A stretch of 64,000 bases of DNA from Megascapheus bottae (taxonomy: Eukaryota; Chordata; Mammalia; Rodentia; Geomyidae): NCBI GenBank assembly GCA_024803745.1, contig JANJXV010000188.1, positions 62,001-126,000 of the forward strand, written 5' to 3'. Below the pieces are notes generated by a model, which had not been told where the DNA came from, did not search any database, and saw only the letters and a program-made list of their open reading frames with translations. Every line of letters begins with the position of its first letter. The stretch's first letter is position 1. Of the stretch, positions 43,052 through 54,380 are shown piece after piece. A program made the translations under genes and the position numbers.

Positions 43052-43270
43052 ACACCAGACTCAGGGAAATTTGTTGGGTAGCTTTTATTAGGAGACATGT
43101 AATACCAGATTGTTTTTCTTCCTTGATTAGTTGTTTGCAACATGCTAACACTCTAGTTTACCAACTTCTTCATGTCTAAGCTAGAAAATGTCTACAAAGG
43201 GACATTTCACCTCCTTGGCTACTAAATTACTCTGCCATGTAGTTAAAGTAGAAAGGAGAATGGACGACTG
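43052..43270 (-). mobile_element. LTR-like repeat, copy 1 of a direct pair
   Basis: Shares ordered blocks with 45121-45407: cagggaaatttgttgggtag, attaggagacat, ttgcaacatgctaacactct, agtttaccaacttcttcatg, tagaaaatgtct, tttcacctccttggctac. On the minus strand a polyadenylation signal (aataaaa, from ttttatt at 43083) is present. The family is unidentified. Confidence 0.55.
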
Positions 43271-44359
43271 ATTCTCTTTATTCAAAGCAATAAGTGAATG
43301 CTGTAATGTCTTCCAAAGATAGTCAATGGCTTTTATTTTCTTCTACTACATATCACCATGAACTTGTGTGTTGAAGCTCATCTGATAGTTATATCAACTT
43401 GTCATACTCTCATACTTGATATGTTTCAACTTGTTGTAACTGTTCTCCTTATTGATATTAAAATGGTCATATCTTAGCACAGGAAAACTTAGCCCAATGG
43501 ACTTCTAGGTTCCTGATGGGGTACATTCATCTTCCTTGTGCCTTGCTCTATCTAGAATGTGTCATGTCTCCTAGGAATCTGGCTCCTTTCATAGAAAATG
43601 GCATTTGGAGATAATCCGCAGAGAACTATAGATGCTCATTGGTGTGGAGTTGACTATTATTTCTAGACATTGGGAGCAAACAGAGGTAGGAAACACATAC
43701 CCATTTTTCACTGAAATGTATCATGAATTTCTAGTGATATTTTCAGTTTGAATTCTGGATTGTTGAGTTCTTATTTCACCTTTGCCAACCTCACTGAAGG
43801 AGGTTCACCTTTGTTAACCTCATTCTGGGTCTTCTTTCTCTCATACTATAAATCCCAAGGTTTGCTGACATGAACAATTACATACATGCAACAGAGACTG
43901 AGTGTTTAACATTCTGGCAGTCACAAGGCAGAACATTGATCTGTAGATTGAGCTGAGGAGAGCAGAAAGAATGACTACATATGTTTGCCAACAAGTTTGA
44001 TTTGCAGAGAAAGAAGACTTAAAATAGGGAAAACTCCTGGACAGTTGTTATCTGTAGTTTATCCTGCTGGCTGGATCCTGGTCACCCAGTGCTTGTGAAT
44101 CTATCTTCGTACCCATCAGCTTCATGTAGAGGAAGTGCTGCCCGGACAGTGGAGTTCATGATGCTGGTGATTCTAGTGGGAGTGAGTTTCTCATAGCAAG
44201 GCAGACTGGCTCCTCCAATAATCTTGCTGTCCTTCCATGTGACCAAAGAATGTTGAACTTACCCACCACTGAGGAGTAGAATAAATTGGGTGCATCTGTA
44301 TCTCCCACCATCCAGCTACGGTATTTGCTTCATAATGCCAGAATATTCCAATCAAAACT
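43271..44359. other. Sequence between the paired repeats, no gene seen
   Basis: A short imperfect duplication occurs at 43773-43827 (ttcacctttgccaacctcac and ttcacctttgttaacctcat). No gag, pol or env frame survives, so a proviral interior cannot be shown. Confidence 0.4.
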
Positions 44360-44690
44360 GTCCCTGTTGTTTCCCTTTCCTTCCCTAATTCAAATAACCA
44401 TGTAGACAATATACCAGGTGCCAAAATCACATACAGTGACAAGGGAACCAACAAAATGGTGAGACAAAGGGTGAACTAGTGTCAACAGTGATACAAGACA
44501 GTACGTTGGAAATGAACTTTACAACTTGGCTGGGGGCTAGGGAGAGAGGGAAAGTGGGAGAAAAACAGGGGAGGGAATAAGCATGTTTGAGATGACATAA
44601 ACTCACTACCTTACATATGTAACTGTAGCATTTCTGTACATCACCCTGATGATGAAAATAAATAAACACATACATACATAATACATACAT
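44360..44690 (+). mobile_element. L1-type 3' UTR, sense, second 3'-end family
   Basis: gttggaaatgaactttacaa, a G-rich stretch (tgggggctagggagaga), then ctcactaccttacatatgta, actgtagcatttctgtacat, gatgaaaataaataaac and a (CATA)n end. It shares layout and the gtaactgta phrase with 28975-29069, 47207-47298 and the antisense copy at 59127-59311. The left edge is uncertain. Confidence 0.65.
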
Positions 44691-45120
44691 ACATAAAAAC
44701 CAACTCTCTGTGTTGCTTCTCTGTGGCTCACCTCCATCTGCACAGGTGTCTTTAGGTTTTAGTTCCTAATTCTATTAAAAGAAGCCAATATTAATGTGGA
44801 ATAGGACAATCACCCAGCTATATTTGCATGTACTAAGCTTTTTTCTCTACTCACAGCTTTCTTAGGTTTCCTTTGAGGGAGGAGGAACATCTATTGCACC
44901 TTGTTGCTTTGCTGGCAGGGTCATCATTCACTAATGGCAATGTGCAAAGTGGGAAATCTCCTTTGGCACTTTCCAATTACACTCCAGTGTATATTGTAGA
45001 GAGTTCCTCTGTATCACCTGAGGGTGGTCATTGCATGATGACCAGACAATAATAAGAGAAACAATCATTGATTACATGTTCCTGTCCTTGTGTTCCCTGT
45101 AAATAGATCCAAAGGCAGTA
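44691..45120. other. Single-copy DNA, no feature seen
   Basis: Between the L1 3' end and the second LTR-like copy; no repeat recognised. Confidence 0.4.
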
Positions 45121-45407
45121 TGGGATTCAGAGGAGATTTGTTAGCAAAGGTGATAGGTGACTGCTACTAGGAGATACTGAATGTTGTCTGGTTATTTCTC
45201 TTCCATGAAGAGTAGCCGTCGATGTGCACAGACCAGGCACATTAACTCATGGTTGATTGCAACAGACTGACAGACTAGTTTACAATTTTCTTCATTTAGA
45301 AGCTCGAAAATGTCTCCGGAGGAAAAAAAATTTCACCTCATTGGCTATTGGATTTGCTTTGTGACATAGATTTGCCTTATAACATATGAAGTAATTGGAA
45401 GACCGGC
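45121..45407 (-). mobile_element. LTR-like repeat, copy 2 of a direct pair
   Basis: Diverged partner of 43052-43270 with an extra segment of about 60 bp (around 45200-45255). Shared blocks are ttcagaggagatttgttagc, ctactaggagatactga, gattgcaacagactgacaga, ctagtttacaattttcttca and ttcacctcattggctattgg. A CCAAT box is present on the minus strand (tagccaatgagg). Confidence 0.55.
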
Positions 45408-45734
45408 TTGGGCTCAACCTTAAGTCAGATATTGGAATCGGAATTATTAGACATCTACTCTGTGGAGTTTTGACACTGTACTCACTAATAAGAAAGTATT
45501 AGCTTAGACTTTCTTTTCTGTTGTCATTGTGTGGGTTGTCAGGACCCTGGGGACTGGGGAATTACCTGTATATCCTTTGTTCCTGAACAGGGTATCATTT
45601 CAAAGCTTCAAAACACTATATTTTTTCCCAACATAAAAGTAACAGTAAGGTTGGAGCCTTAATTGCCTGGTATATATTGACTCTGTTTTATGAACTAGGC
45701 CATTTTGAACTGTGCAGGTGACACTCTGTCAATG

Positions 45735-45875
45735 CAGTGGTATGCCTTGAGATAGAATGGAAATGGGTTCTGATGTTGCCTCTGACTAGCTGGGTGACCT
45801 TGGATAAATCAAACCTGACATTTCTATCTATGAACTACAATGCTAACACCTACCTCAGAGGGTCCTTGATGTTCA
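45735..45875 (+). mobile_element. MIR SINE, sense
   Basis: ctgactagctgggtgacctt and ggataaatcaaacctgacat, then acacctacctcagagggtcc: a typical MIR core and 3' region, old and diverged. Confidence 0.88.
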
Positions 45876-46651
45876 ATTGATCCGTGGTGTTCTACAGGTC
45901 TCCACTCAGTGGATAGGACTTTCCTTCGCAATCTGTATTACCACTTGGATTACTGAAGAACCCTAGAAGTGAGGTGAGTCCTTCCTCCTTTTTTCATGCT
46001 TTTCTTTCCTTTTTTCTTGTCCATCCCTCCTCTCCCATCTTTTTTCCCTCTACTCTTTGACTTCCTTTCTCTTATTCTGTTAATTTCCCCTCATCCTCCC
46101 TTCATCCCCCCATCCGGTCCCTTCTTCCTCCACTGAAGTTAAACAGCGCCAAGTAATAACACATCAGTGATGTGAGTCTTGCTATGATTTCATTCAAGCA
46201 GCAATGTAGCAATGTTTCCAGCCCTGGGGATATCCAGCTCTCTGAAAATGAAAACAGATTAAATGCCATGTCTCCCCTTTATTAGAGATTCAATAAATTT
46301 GGCAGGAAAATGGTTGTTATTCTGAGACTGGACATTCCATGACCAATATGTGTAGGTTGGAGCTCCTCCTCTATGTGTGGGACAGTGGCTGACTCCCTGC
46401 ATTTCCAATGTTTTATTTGTCCCTTTTATAGAAAGAGTTTCTTTTACACCTGGGCAAAAAGTTGAGATCATATCTACACGTAAAGTAGGCAAAAGAATCT
46501 GAGAAGTTTAGCTAAAAATTTCCCATAAATAAGTGAAAACATGTTCCCTTCTTATGATAGAAACAGCAAATGTACCCTAGAGCACGCAACCAGCTGACTG
46601 TCAGCTTGCAGTTTCTGGCCATGACTGTAGTAGTTCAAGTCCACATACATT
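45876..46651. other. Single-copy DNA, pyrimidine-rich at 45980-46130
   Basis: No exon recognised; the C/T-rich stretch is not a clean microsatellite. Confidence 0.4.
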
Positions 46652-46852
46652 TTCTTTTTGCCAGTCTTGGGCTTGAACTTAGGGCCTGAGCACTGTCCTT
46701 GGACTTTCTCAAAGCTAGAGCTCTACCACTTGAGCCACAGTACCACCTCTGGCTTTTTTCTATGTATGTGGTATGGAGGAATTGAACCCTGGTCTTCGTG
46801 CATGCTAGGCAAGTACTCTACCATTAGACCAATCTTCCGACCCCCCCCCCCC
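46652..46852 (-). mobile_element. Type A dimeric SINE, antisense, with a C12 run at its head end
   Basis: gccagtcttgggcttgaact, accacttgagccacagtacc, gcatgctaggcaagtactct and agaccaatcttccga, then 12 consecutive C (46841-46852). Flanks cacatacatttt and cacacaattttt may be a decayed TSD. Confidence 0.92.
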
Positions 46853-46990
46853 GCCACACAATTTTTATTGTATTGGAAATTCTCAGATCTGATCTGCAGA
46901 AGGATAGATTCCTAAAAATAAATCTTACATACCAAGCTTGGGTGATGCACCTTTTATTTTGCTGAATGTAAGCATTAGAAAAAAAAATCC

Positions 46991-47195
46991 AGCCAGGTGC
47001 TGTTGGCTCACACATGTAATCCTAGCTACTCAGGAGTCTTTGATCTGAGGATTAAAGCCAATCTGGACAGGAAAGCCCAGAAGACTCTTACCTCCAATTC
47101 ATCACCAAAAGGGCTGGAAGTGGTGCTGTGGCTCGGTGGTAGGACACTAGCCTTATGCAAAAAAAAGAAGAAAAAAAGAAAAAGTAAAAAAGCAC
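46991..47195 (+). mobile_element. Type B composite SINE, sense
   Basis: agccaggtgctgttggctca, cacatgtaatcctagctact, then ctggaagtggtgctgtggct and tggtaggacactagcctt. The tail is A-rich (aaaaaaaagaagaaaaaaag). Confidence 0.92.
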
Positions 47196-47309
47196 AAGGA
47201 GTATTATCCAACAAGATGTGCACTCATTACCTGATTTATGTAACTGTAACTGCTTTGCGTATCCCATTTATAGTAACAATAAATTTCCTTTTTTTAGAAA
47301 AAAAGCACA
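47196..47309 (+). mobile_element. Very short L1-type 3' end inserted in a SINE A-tail, 11-bp TSD
   Basis: TSD aaaaaagcaca at 47196-47206 and 47299-47309. The insert of about 92 bp carries gtgcactcattacctgattt, atgtaactgtaactgctttg and caataaatttcc. It is an extreme 5' truncation targeted to the preceding SINE tail. Confidence 0.85.
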
Positions 47310-49050
47310 GTGACAGCACCACATGCTCAGTTCAATTCCCATCTGTCACTACCATCATTTAAACCAAATAAGTGACTTCTTAATGAAAAAATCAAGGTCT
47401 CAGTTTCAGAATGTAGGGTAGAATGTAGTAGCACAGGAACCACAGGGTTATCTGAGCTTGAAGGTGAGAGGCTCAGGAGTCCATTGGCAAGAGTAGAGCT
47501 GATGTGGGTTTTGTCCATGATTTATCCTATGTAATATTCATGTATGGTCTTGTGTGTTGTGTGTGGTGTACATACATGCTATGTGTAGGTTCTACTCTGA
47601 AAAGGATGAAATCAATGATGTTTGGGGGTGCATGCATAATGGAGTTACCAGTGCTTGTTTGCCTACCCCCCCCCCCCGGCACTTCTTCCTGCCCTCTGGG
47701 CAGACAACACCTCCCAGGTAGAAGCCAAGAGTGCTTGTTGACAGCTAGGACTTCTGGAAACATATAAACACCAACTCAACTCCCCAAGAAACTTACTATA
47801 TGGTCCATGGCATGCAAAGAAATGTCTGTAGAGAAATCTCGGTGTGGTTTCAGCTTCCTGGCAGGACTACCTCCAACTACAGGAAGCACTCTTACTAGAG
47901 CTAGTCCATCTAGGGTCCTCAGGCTGAAAGCAACCTCTGTTCCTGGGTCTCGTGCCTGCTAGACCCCACAATTTTTTTCTCAGTAAAAGCCTGTGGCTGA
48001 CAGCTCCAGGCAGAGACTTCAAGAGATAGAGGCCATGTACTTCTCCTGAGGCAATTTTGACACAAAAACCTCAGCTACTGTCAGATTCTGCTGGCAGAAG
48101 TTCCTCCTAACAGCATCACTCACAAAGCAGCCGCTCCCTTGTGTTTCTTAGGAGGAGCAAGGAGTCTGGTGAGGAAGCCCACACGTCGGTATATCTACCT
48201 TTCATTGTCCTTCATGCATCTGACCCTAACATGGCCTTAGGTCATGCTGACAGGGCAGGAAGTCTTCTATTCTGCCTAAAGTCTTTCCCTCTCCCACACA
48301 CTGTCCATCCTGACACCAAACTCCATTATCAACCACTTCAGCAGAGATTGTCAGCAATGGCAGGTGTCTCACCTGTGCCAGGCCTGAAGCAAGATGGAGC
48401 AAAGGGTAAGAACGCAGATAGGAGGGAGAGCACTCGGAGTGATATTACATCGACAACCCTTGAGAGAGCATCTGGCCTTGTGTGCCGAGCCGGGCCCATT
48501 TCACTCAAATGGCCTGCAAACTAAACAAACCTTTGCCCAATGCACTGCAAGCTCACAATCAAGTGAGCCTGGTGTTGGGGTAGGAGCTGCCCGTCAGGGT
48601 CTCGGCAGGGAGCGAGGCCTGTGTGTAATCACATCCATCTTCTCCAGGGTAGATGATGAAGACAAAAGGGAGCTCCACCTGACCACGGAGGCGGCGATCC
48701 TCGGATCCCCAATCACTCCCCAGGACTCAGCAGAGAGAAGCTTCAGATTATAGAACTGGACAGAGCCACTGAGATACACTGGACTTATTCTGAAACCATT
48801 TGACAAAATGAGAATAACATGTGACGGGAATCTCCATATTCACCATAAAGTTATCTCATCCTTGCTAAATGTTAAATATCTATAAATTTCTAATACATAT
48901 AATATTTACATATTATAATATATAGTATATATGAAACATATCTCTATATATTTAAAGGTCGATGGCAAGGTACAACATTAACACGGAGGAGAAGGGGGAA
49001 ATCAAGTGATAGTTGCTATATTACTAGCACATCACTCACATATGTGATAT
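47310..49050. other. Long single-copy stretch; C12 run at 47666-47677
   Basis: No repeat family recognised in about 1.7 kb. The longest frame (48141-48524, +, 127 codons) overlaps another long frame on the same strand and has no known domain, so it is not called as a gene. Confidence 0.45.
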
Positions 49051-49238
49051 ATAAACATACATTGTATACACACACCCAACATATTTGCACACCACATATA
49101 CAATACTCATATGTCCTGCACATGTTTTCACTTACATTTGCTCATCCTATGTACACACAAACCATACACACACACACACACACACACCACATGCATCACA
49201 TACACTATACATGCCATACATATACCACACACTACGTA

Positions 49239-49284
<46 letters not shown>
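49051..49284. repeat. (CA)n tracts with degenerate ACAT/CATA spacer
   Basis: Pure (CA)n at about 49166-49188 and 49241-49284, embedded in A/C/T-rich degenerate repeats. The Thr/His-rich frames here are repeat artefacts. Confidence 0.95.
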
Positions 49285-49286
<2 letters not shown>

Positions 49287-50283
49287 CTTCTTTCTTCTTC
49301 CTCCTTTGTGTTTTTGGGGGCTGGCCTCTCTGTTGTACAACTTGAGAACCCCTACTCGCCCCCAGGAAAACCAAGTGGCATAACTCTGGGTGACCTTTCA
49401 GCCCAAAGTCAGTGGGCAGACAGATGTTTGCAGCTGGCAGTGACACTGACATCTTGAAAACCATGAATCCAGACAAAAGGGAGTGATATTTTCTCTCTAA
49501 GATTTAAATTTAAGACGTCATTTCACAAAATGGCACTCTCCTCCACGAACAAACAAATAGCTAAGGCGATAAACAAGCAGCTCAGGCAACAAAGAAATAT
49601 GCTGCACAGATAAATGCCCGGGGAAAGAAACTTTTAAATATGTCTTCAGCCACAGTTTGTAAATGTCTCTCAATGAGTTATCTTGCTCCTCAGGGAGTGT
49701 AAGTAAAGCCTTTCAGAAAGACAAGGAAACTATGAATGAGGAGACAATCCAAAATTTGCTAAGATGCTATGTGATGTTCTGTACATGAAAACAATCCCCT
49801 TTTTGCAACAGAAACAAGCATACAATCTGTCTTAAGAGAATATTTTTGTTCTACTGTATTGCATACATATGTAATATATATTAATACTGATTTTTGGGGC
49901 AGGGCTCCTGTAAATTGTGTGCTGCCTTGTGTGCTGGTGAGCCAGTGTCACCAGCTTGTCTGTTTATTTAGTCTAGCTCTTCTCCTGGAGGACTTGTGTT
50001 TCTGGAGCAGGTAATCTTCATCAGGGGTTGTTTCATGTCAGCCTCTGGGGAAAGGTCTTGGTCCCTTCCTGGTGTCCTCTGGAGAGAGAAAGGGGACAAA
50101 CAGCTAGTGAGCAGTGGACTCAGCATGGCACCTATTTAGGTACAGTGGGGAAATGGGAGAAAGTGTCACCTCTCAAAATACTACAGGATATAAAATAAGT
50201 ACAGGCCTTTTGACTGTCTAAACGGAAGTGGTTATGTATGGGGACATATCTTCATCAGAAAAGAAGTTAGTTTCTCATCAGGA
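49285..50283. other. Single-copy DNA, no feature seen
   Basis: No repeat or exon recognised. Confidence 0.4.
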
Positions 50284-50525
50284 AATATTTATTTATTTAT
50301 TGTCAGTACCAGGAATTGAACATAGGACCTAGGTACTGTCCCTCAACTCTGCTGTTCAAGGCTGGTGCTCTATCACTTGAGCAACCGCTTCATTTCTAGC
50401 TTTTTGATGATTCTTTGGAGTTAGGGTCTTAAGGATTTTTCTGCTTGGGCTGTCTATGAAGTGTGATCCTCAGATCTCAGCCTCCTGAGCAGCTATGATT
50501 ACAGGCCTTGACCAATGCATCGTGG
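50284..50525 (-). mobile_element. Type B composite SINE, antisense
   Basis: ATTT-rich tail, ccaggaattgaacataggac, ctctatcacttgagcaaccg, then cagcctcctgagcagctatg and attacaggccttgaccaatg. Confidence 0.9.
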
Positions 50526-51189
50526 TGAGTAGGGGAATAGTTTTGAGCCAAGTTTTTGAAATTTGGACCCTGTCTTTAGTTTCTTTTTCTTTACCAGTTT
50601 GTGGCTGACTCTACAATGCCATTTTGACCATTTCTGGACAAAGCTGGACCTGCATTGTGTGAACTTTTTTTTAATGTGGCTTTTTCTCCTTGGCGGTAGT
50701 GGGAAGTGAAAGACATTTTGAGTCCTAAAAACTCAACTGTGCTAGAGTGGACAGAAACAACGATGTCATAAAAGTGTGAACGATGGCGTGTCTGGGACAA
50801 ATGAGGGCTCAATAAACCTCAGTGAGGGTGGAAGGGAAAGGATTTGCAGCAGAGAAATTAAAAAAGAGCTGCCACCAGCCTGAGAAGCTTTCTGCATTCC
50901 CAGGGAGGCCAAGGAATGTACAGCTCCACAGAACAAAGAAGCACCATCAGGAAGCCAGCACAGCTCCTCCTTGGGAACTGTGGCTCTCTAAAGAGCCATC
51001 ACTTCTGCTCTGAGTTTTGAGGATGTTCTAAAAAACAAAACCAAAACCAAAAAAACACAGAACATCAGCTAGAAAAGTGTTTTGGGAGAAAAGGGAGGGA
51101 GATAATTTCTGCACAAACAATAACTGGCCTTGTAGCTTAGCCCATTTGGAACCAGTGGAGAGAGAAAGATTGACTTTTGCAAACATAAA
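50526..51189. other. Single-copy DNA, no feature seen
   Basis: No repeat or exon recognised; A-rich near 51029-51057. Confidence 0.4.
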
Positions 51190-51405
51190 AAGTGATGCCT
51201 CTAATCTTAGCAACTTCATGAGATCTGAGGATTGTGTTTCGAAGCCAGCCTGGGTAAGAAAGTCTGTGAGATTTATTTTATCTCCAGTTAACCATTTAAA
51301 AATCCAGAAATTGTTCTATGGCTCAAACGGGAGAGTGCTAGCCTTGAACAACAAAAAAACTCAGGCGTTGAGTTTAAGCCCCAGGTCCAGAACAAAAACC
51401 AATAA
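51190..51405 (+). mobile_element. Type B composite SINE, sense, diverged
   Basis: tgatgcctctaatcttagca, gagatctgaggattgtgttt, gaagccagcctgggtaagaa, then tatggctcaaacgggagagt and gagtttaagccccaggtcca. Confidence 0.88.
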
Positions 51406-52154
51406 AAAGAGTTCCCTGCTGGTGAGGAGGAACATTTATGTATGGATTATTCCTAAATCTTAGGGGTGAAATTCTGCAGCAGCCCTACTGTGTTCTTGTA
51501 GGAGTGGATGCAGGCATCTTTTCTTGGTTGCCACTGAGGTACCTTCTGCTCAGAAATCCAGAGGACGCAAGACAGGGGGCTTGGGGAAGATGCTTTAGGA
51601 ATGAATGAACTTCTTCAAGTGCTCTATTCAGGCTTTGACACAACTGTCCTGTTCATCTTGAGATGCGGATTTGGGCCCAGAACTGGCAGGACTTTGTGTA
51701 TCTTGGGAAAAACTCCATCTCTCTTTAGTTTGGAGTTTATTTCCAGAACGTGCCCACTCCGAGTTATGCCACCACAGAATCAGGAGGAGCCCTCTTCTCT
51801 TTTTATGAAATAGACAAAAATCTGGAACAAATCTAAAATCTGAGTTAAATATATATATTTAATGGAAAAATTCTCAAGCTTCTGAACTTGGCAGAGAAAA
51901 TGAGAATAAGAAGGTTTCTAATTGAAGGGAGAAATGACTTTGGAGTGACATTTACATTCATGGAAGGCAAAGATGGAGGAGTGCAGATGTCTCTGGGCCA
52001 GCTGCAACCCTGCTGGCCCAGAGCTCCTGCTGTCTCTTTCTGTCCTTGGCAGTGGTGGTGCTTGTGTTTATGACAGCTTGGCACCTCCCAGAAGCAACAA
52101 AGACACGGATGTCATCTCGGTGTTCTTCTAGAACCCTATCTGGGTGATTATCTA
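51406..52154. other. Single-copy DNA, no feature seen
   Basis: No repeat or exon recognised. Confidence 0.4.
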
Positions 52155-52287
52155 ACTATCTTCTATCCTCTTCTTTCTCCTCCTCTTTCTCCTCTTTCTC
52201 CTCTTTCTCCTCCTCCTCCTCTTTCTCCTGCTTCTCCTCCTCCTCCTCCTCCTCTTCCTCCTCTTCCTCCTCCTCTTTCCCCTCCTG
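52155..52287. repeat. (CTC)n/(TTCTCC)n pyrimidine tract
   Basis: About 130 bp of C/T only, abutting the tail side of an antisense SINE. Confidence 0.97.
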
Positions 52288-52525
52288 ATCCTTTTCCAGT
52301 GCTGTGCTGCTACTAGGGCTTGAACTCAATGCCTGGGCACTGGCTCTTAGCTCTTGGGCTTAAGGATAGCTTATTCTACCACATAAACCCCAGCTCCATT
52401 TTCGTTTTAATTTTGTTGGCTAATTGCAGACACACATTCATGTGTCTGGGCTAGTTCTGAACTGAAATCTCAAGTCTCAGCTCTCTGAGAAGGTAATATT
52501 CCAGGCATGAGCTCTTGACGCTTAG
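52288..52525 (-). mobile_element. Type B composite SINE, antisense
   Basis: tgctactagggcttgaactc, accacataaaccccagctcc, then caagtctcagctctctgaga and gcatgagctcttgacgctta. Confidence 0.85.
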
Positions 52526-52568
52526 CTCCATCTGTTGTCTGTATTGAGGCAGAGGCCATGGCTCTTTG

Positions 52569-53105
52569 TTCTCTTCTTTAATTTTTTTTTTAGAAAAAGT
52601 GATGAGCAGGGGACTTTCAGTTACACAAATATTGAATACATTTTTTTGAGCACTGTTACCCCATCCCTCATTTTTTCCCACTTGCCTGTCCTCCCTATTC
52701 CCCTTCCTCCAAGCTGCTCATATACAACACAGTGTCAAGTGAGTCTCAATGTTGCATTAGTTCATCCTTTGTCCTGCAGTTTCTGCGATTCCCTTTCCCT
52801 TCCGCACATCAAATAAACTTATGTGCAATACACAGGCTACAGGAATTTAAGAGAAACAAAAACAACAATAACAAAAAAATCCCTACTTACAAGATATAAT
52901 AAGAACCTCTAGTTTCCATGTCTCAGAGTTCATGGATACATTTCATTATATGTGGTGTTGTGAGCCAGGCAATTGGGTTATTGAGATACCCTGTTAAGAA
53001 GACAATAGACATATTCTAGTTCTTACAAATGAGGAAACCATGCAATCTACTCTTCTTTGGGTCTGGCTTACTTCACTATTTTTTTCCAAGTCTTATTCTC
53101 TTCTT
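52569..53105 (-). mobile_element. 5'-truncated L1 3' UTR, antisense, exact 10-bp TSD
   Basis: TSD ttctcttctt at 52569-52578 and 53096-53105. A T-rich tail lies at left, a C-rich tract (ttaccccatccctcattttt) near 52660, and the ORF2/3' UTR border phrase (aaatgaggaaaccatgcaat, gtctggcttacttcac) near the right end. It is more diverged than the copies at 24, 39 and 41 kb and a different 3' UTR subfamily. Confidence 0.85.
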
Positions 53106-53567
53106 AGGAGAAAGAAGCTTTGGTTGTCTTTGCTTTCCTGGGTGCCTGCCTATGGGTGTGAAGTTTCTAGGTCAGGGAACAGCAACACATTCCCCATTTG
53201 AAACTATGGGTGCTTAGCGACACCTTACAAGGGGAAGGTGGAGGTGGTAGGGTAATTGAGCTTGGCTGGTTCACAAAGCATCTATGTTGTGTCTATTGAC
53301 TATATCTCCCAAATAGTTCTGGAATCAACCCCGTTTTCTTTGTTCAGGCTAGAACTTTAACAAAGCTTTCTGTAATTTAGGACATTTTTAGTTGCACACA
53401 ATAGAAACTAAGCTGCAGCCTTAACAAAAAAAGGGGAAATAAAATACATCAGGTTTAGTTCTTGCAAGCCTATGGAATGCAAAAGCAAGGTGAAAGCTGG
53501 ACTCTAAGAATGGAATCAGAACCTGGGACAGGGACAGTTGAGAGTCATGACCTCATACCCATCTGCC
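53106..53567. other. Single-copy DNA, no feature seen
   Basis: No repeat or exon recognised. Confidence 0.4.
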
Positions 53568-53598
53568 CAAGCTCTGAGTTCCAGTCCCAGGATTGGTT

Positions 53599-53601
<3 letters not shown>
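53568..53601 (+). mobile_element. SINE 3'-end fragment, sense
   Basis: aagctctgagttccagtccc then aggattggtt resembles the last ~30 bp of the SINE second unit, directly followed by (CA)n. Confidence 0.5.
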
Positions 53602-53649
<48 letters not shown>

Positions 53650-53659
53650 CACACACACT
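53602..53659. repeat. (CA)n microsatellite
   Basis: About 23 CA units, then ccc and a shorter CA run; adjoins a SINE 3' end. Confidence 0.97.
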
Positions 53660-53811
53660 CCTGATGGCTGGGCAGATAATATATCTAACGCTTGTATGTG
53701 TACCATCCCGTTCCTAAGGCAGAGCATTTTGTTTCTGCTTCTCTCTTCTGCACCTTAACACTCATCTCTAGTCCAAGTTCTAGTTTTTTGGGGGGACACA
53801 ATAGTACCTTT

Positions 53812-53992
53812 TTGTTGTCAGTCCTATGCCTTGAATCCAGGGCTTGGGCATTATCCCTAAGCTCCTTTTTGCTCAAAGCTAGCACTTGAGCCACAGTGCC
53901 TCTTCCGACCTTATCTGACTACGTGGTACTGAGGAATAGAATTCATTCATGCTAAGCAAGCACTATACCACTAAGTCACATTCTCAGCTCCC
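53812..53992 (-). mobile_element. Type A dimeric SINE, antisense
   Basis: tcagtcctatgccttgaatc, agcacttgagccacagtgcc, then catgctaagcaagcactata and ctaagtcacattctcagctc; moderately decayed. Confidence 0.88.
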
Positions 53993-54157
53993 CACAACTA
54001 GTATCTTTTGACAATAGAAGAAACTCTTACATCCACTGGCTTTGAGCAGCAAGTCTAGCTCCTAGCATTTTGCGTCCTCAAACACACCAATTTTGTGTCT
54101 GTTCTTACACTCGGGCAGTTTGTTTTCCACTAAATGTCCTCTCTGTCTCTCTCTTTC

Positions 54158-54380
54158 TTTCGGTACTGGGGCTTGAACTCAGGGCCTTGAGTTTTCCCTT
54201 AGCATTTTTGCTCAAGTTGGCAATCTACCACTTGAGCCACATCTCCATTTTTTGCTTATTTTTTTCCTGGTTAACAGATGAGTCTCCTGGATTTGTCTGC
54301 GTGGGCTGGCTTTGAGTTGGAATCCTCAGATGGCAGCCTTCTGTGTAGTTAGGATTATAGGTATGAACCACTGGTTCATT
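54158..54380 (-). mobile_element. Type B composite SINE, antisense
   Basis: ggtactggggcttgaactca, accacttgagccacatctcc, then ggctggctttgagttggaat and ttaggattataggtatgaac. Confidence 0.9.

Noticed and set aside
43271..45120. Intact provirus between the paired repeats
   Set aside because: No gag, pol or env frame or motif could be read; only an L1-type 3' end and unassigned DNA.
48141..48524. 127-codon frame in single-copy DNA
   Set aside because: Overlaps a 119-codon frame on the same strand; neither resembles a known protein.
49044..49476. Four long overlapping frames near 49.1-49.5 kb
   Set aside because: Driven by (CA)n tracts (Thr-His and Cys-Val repeats).
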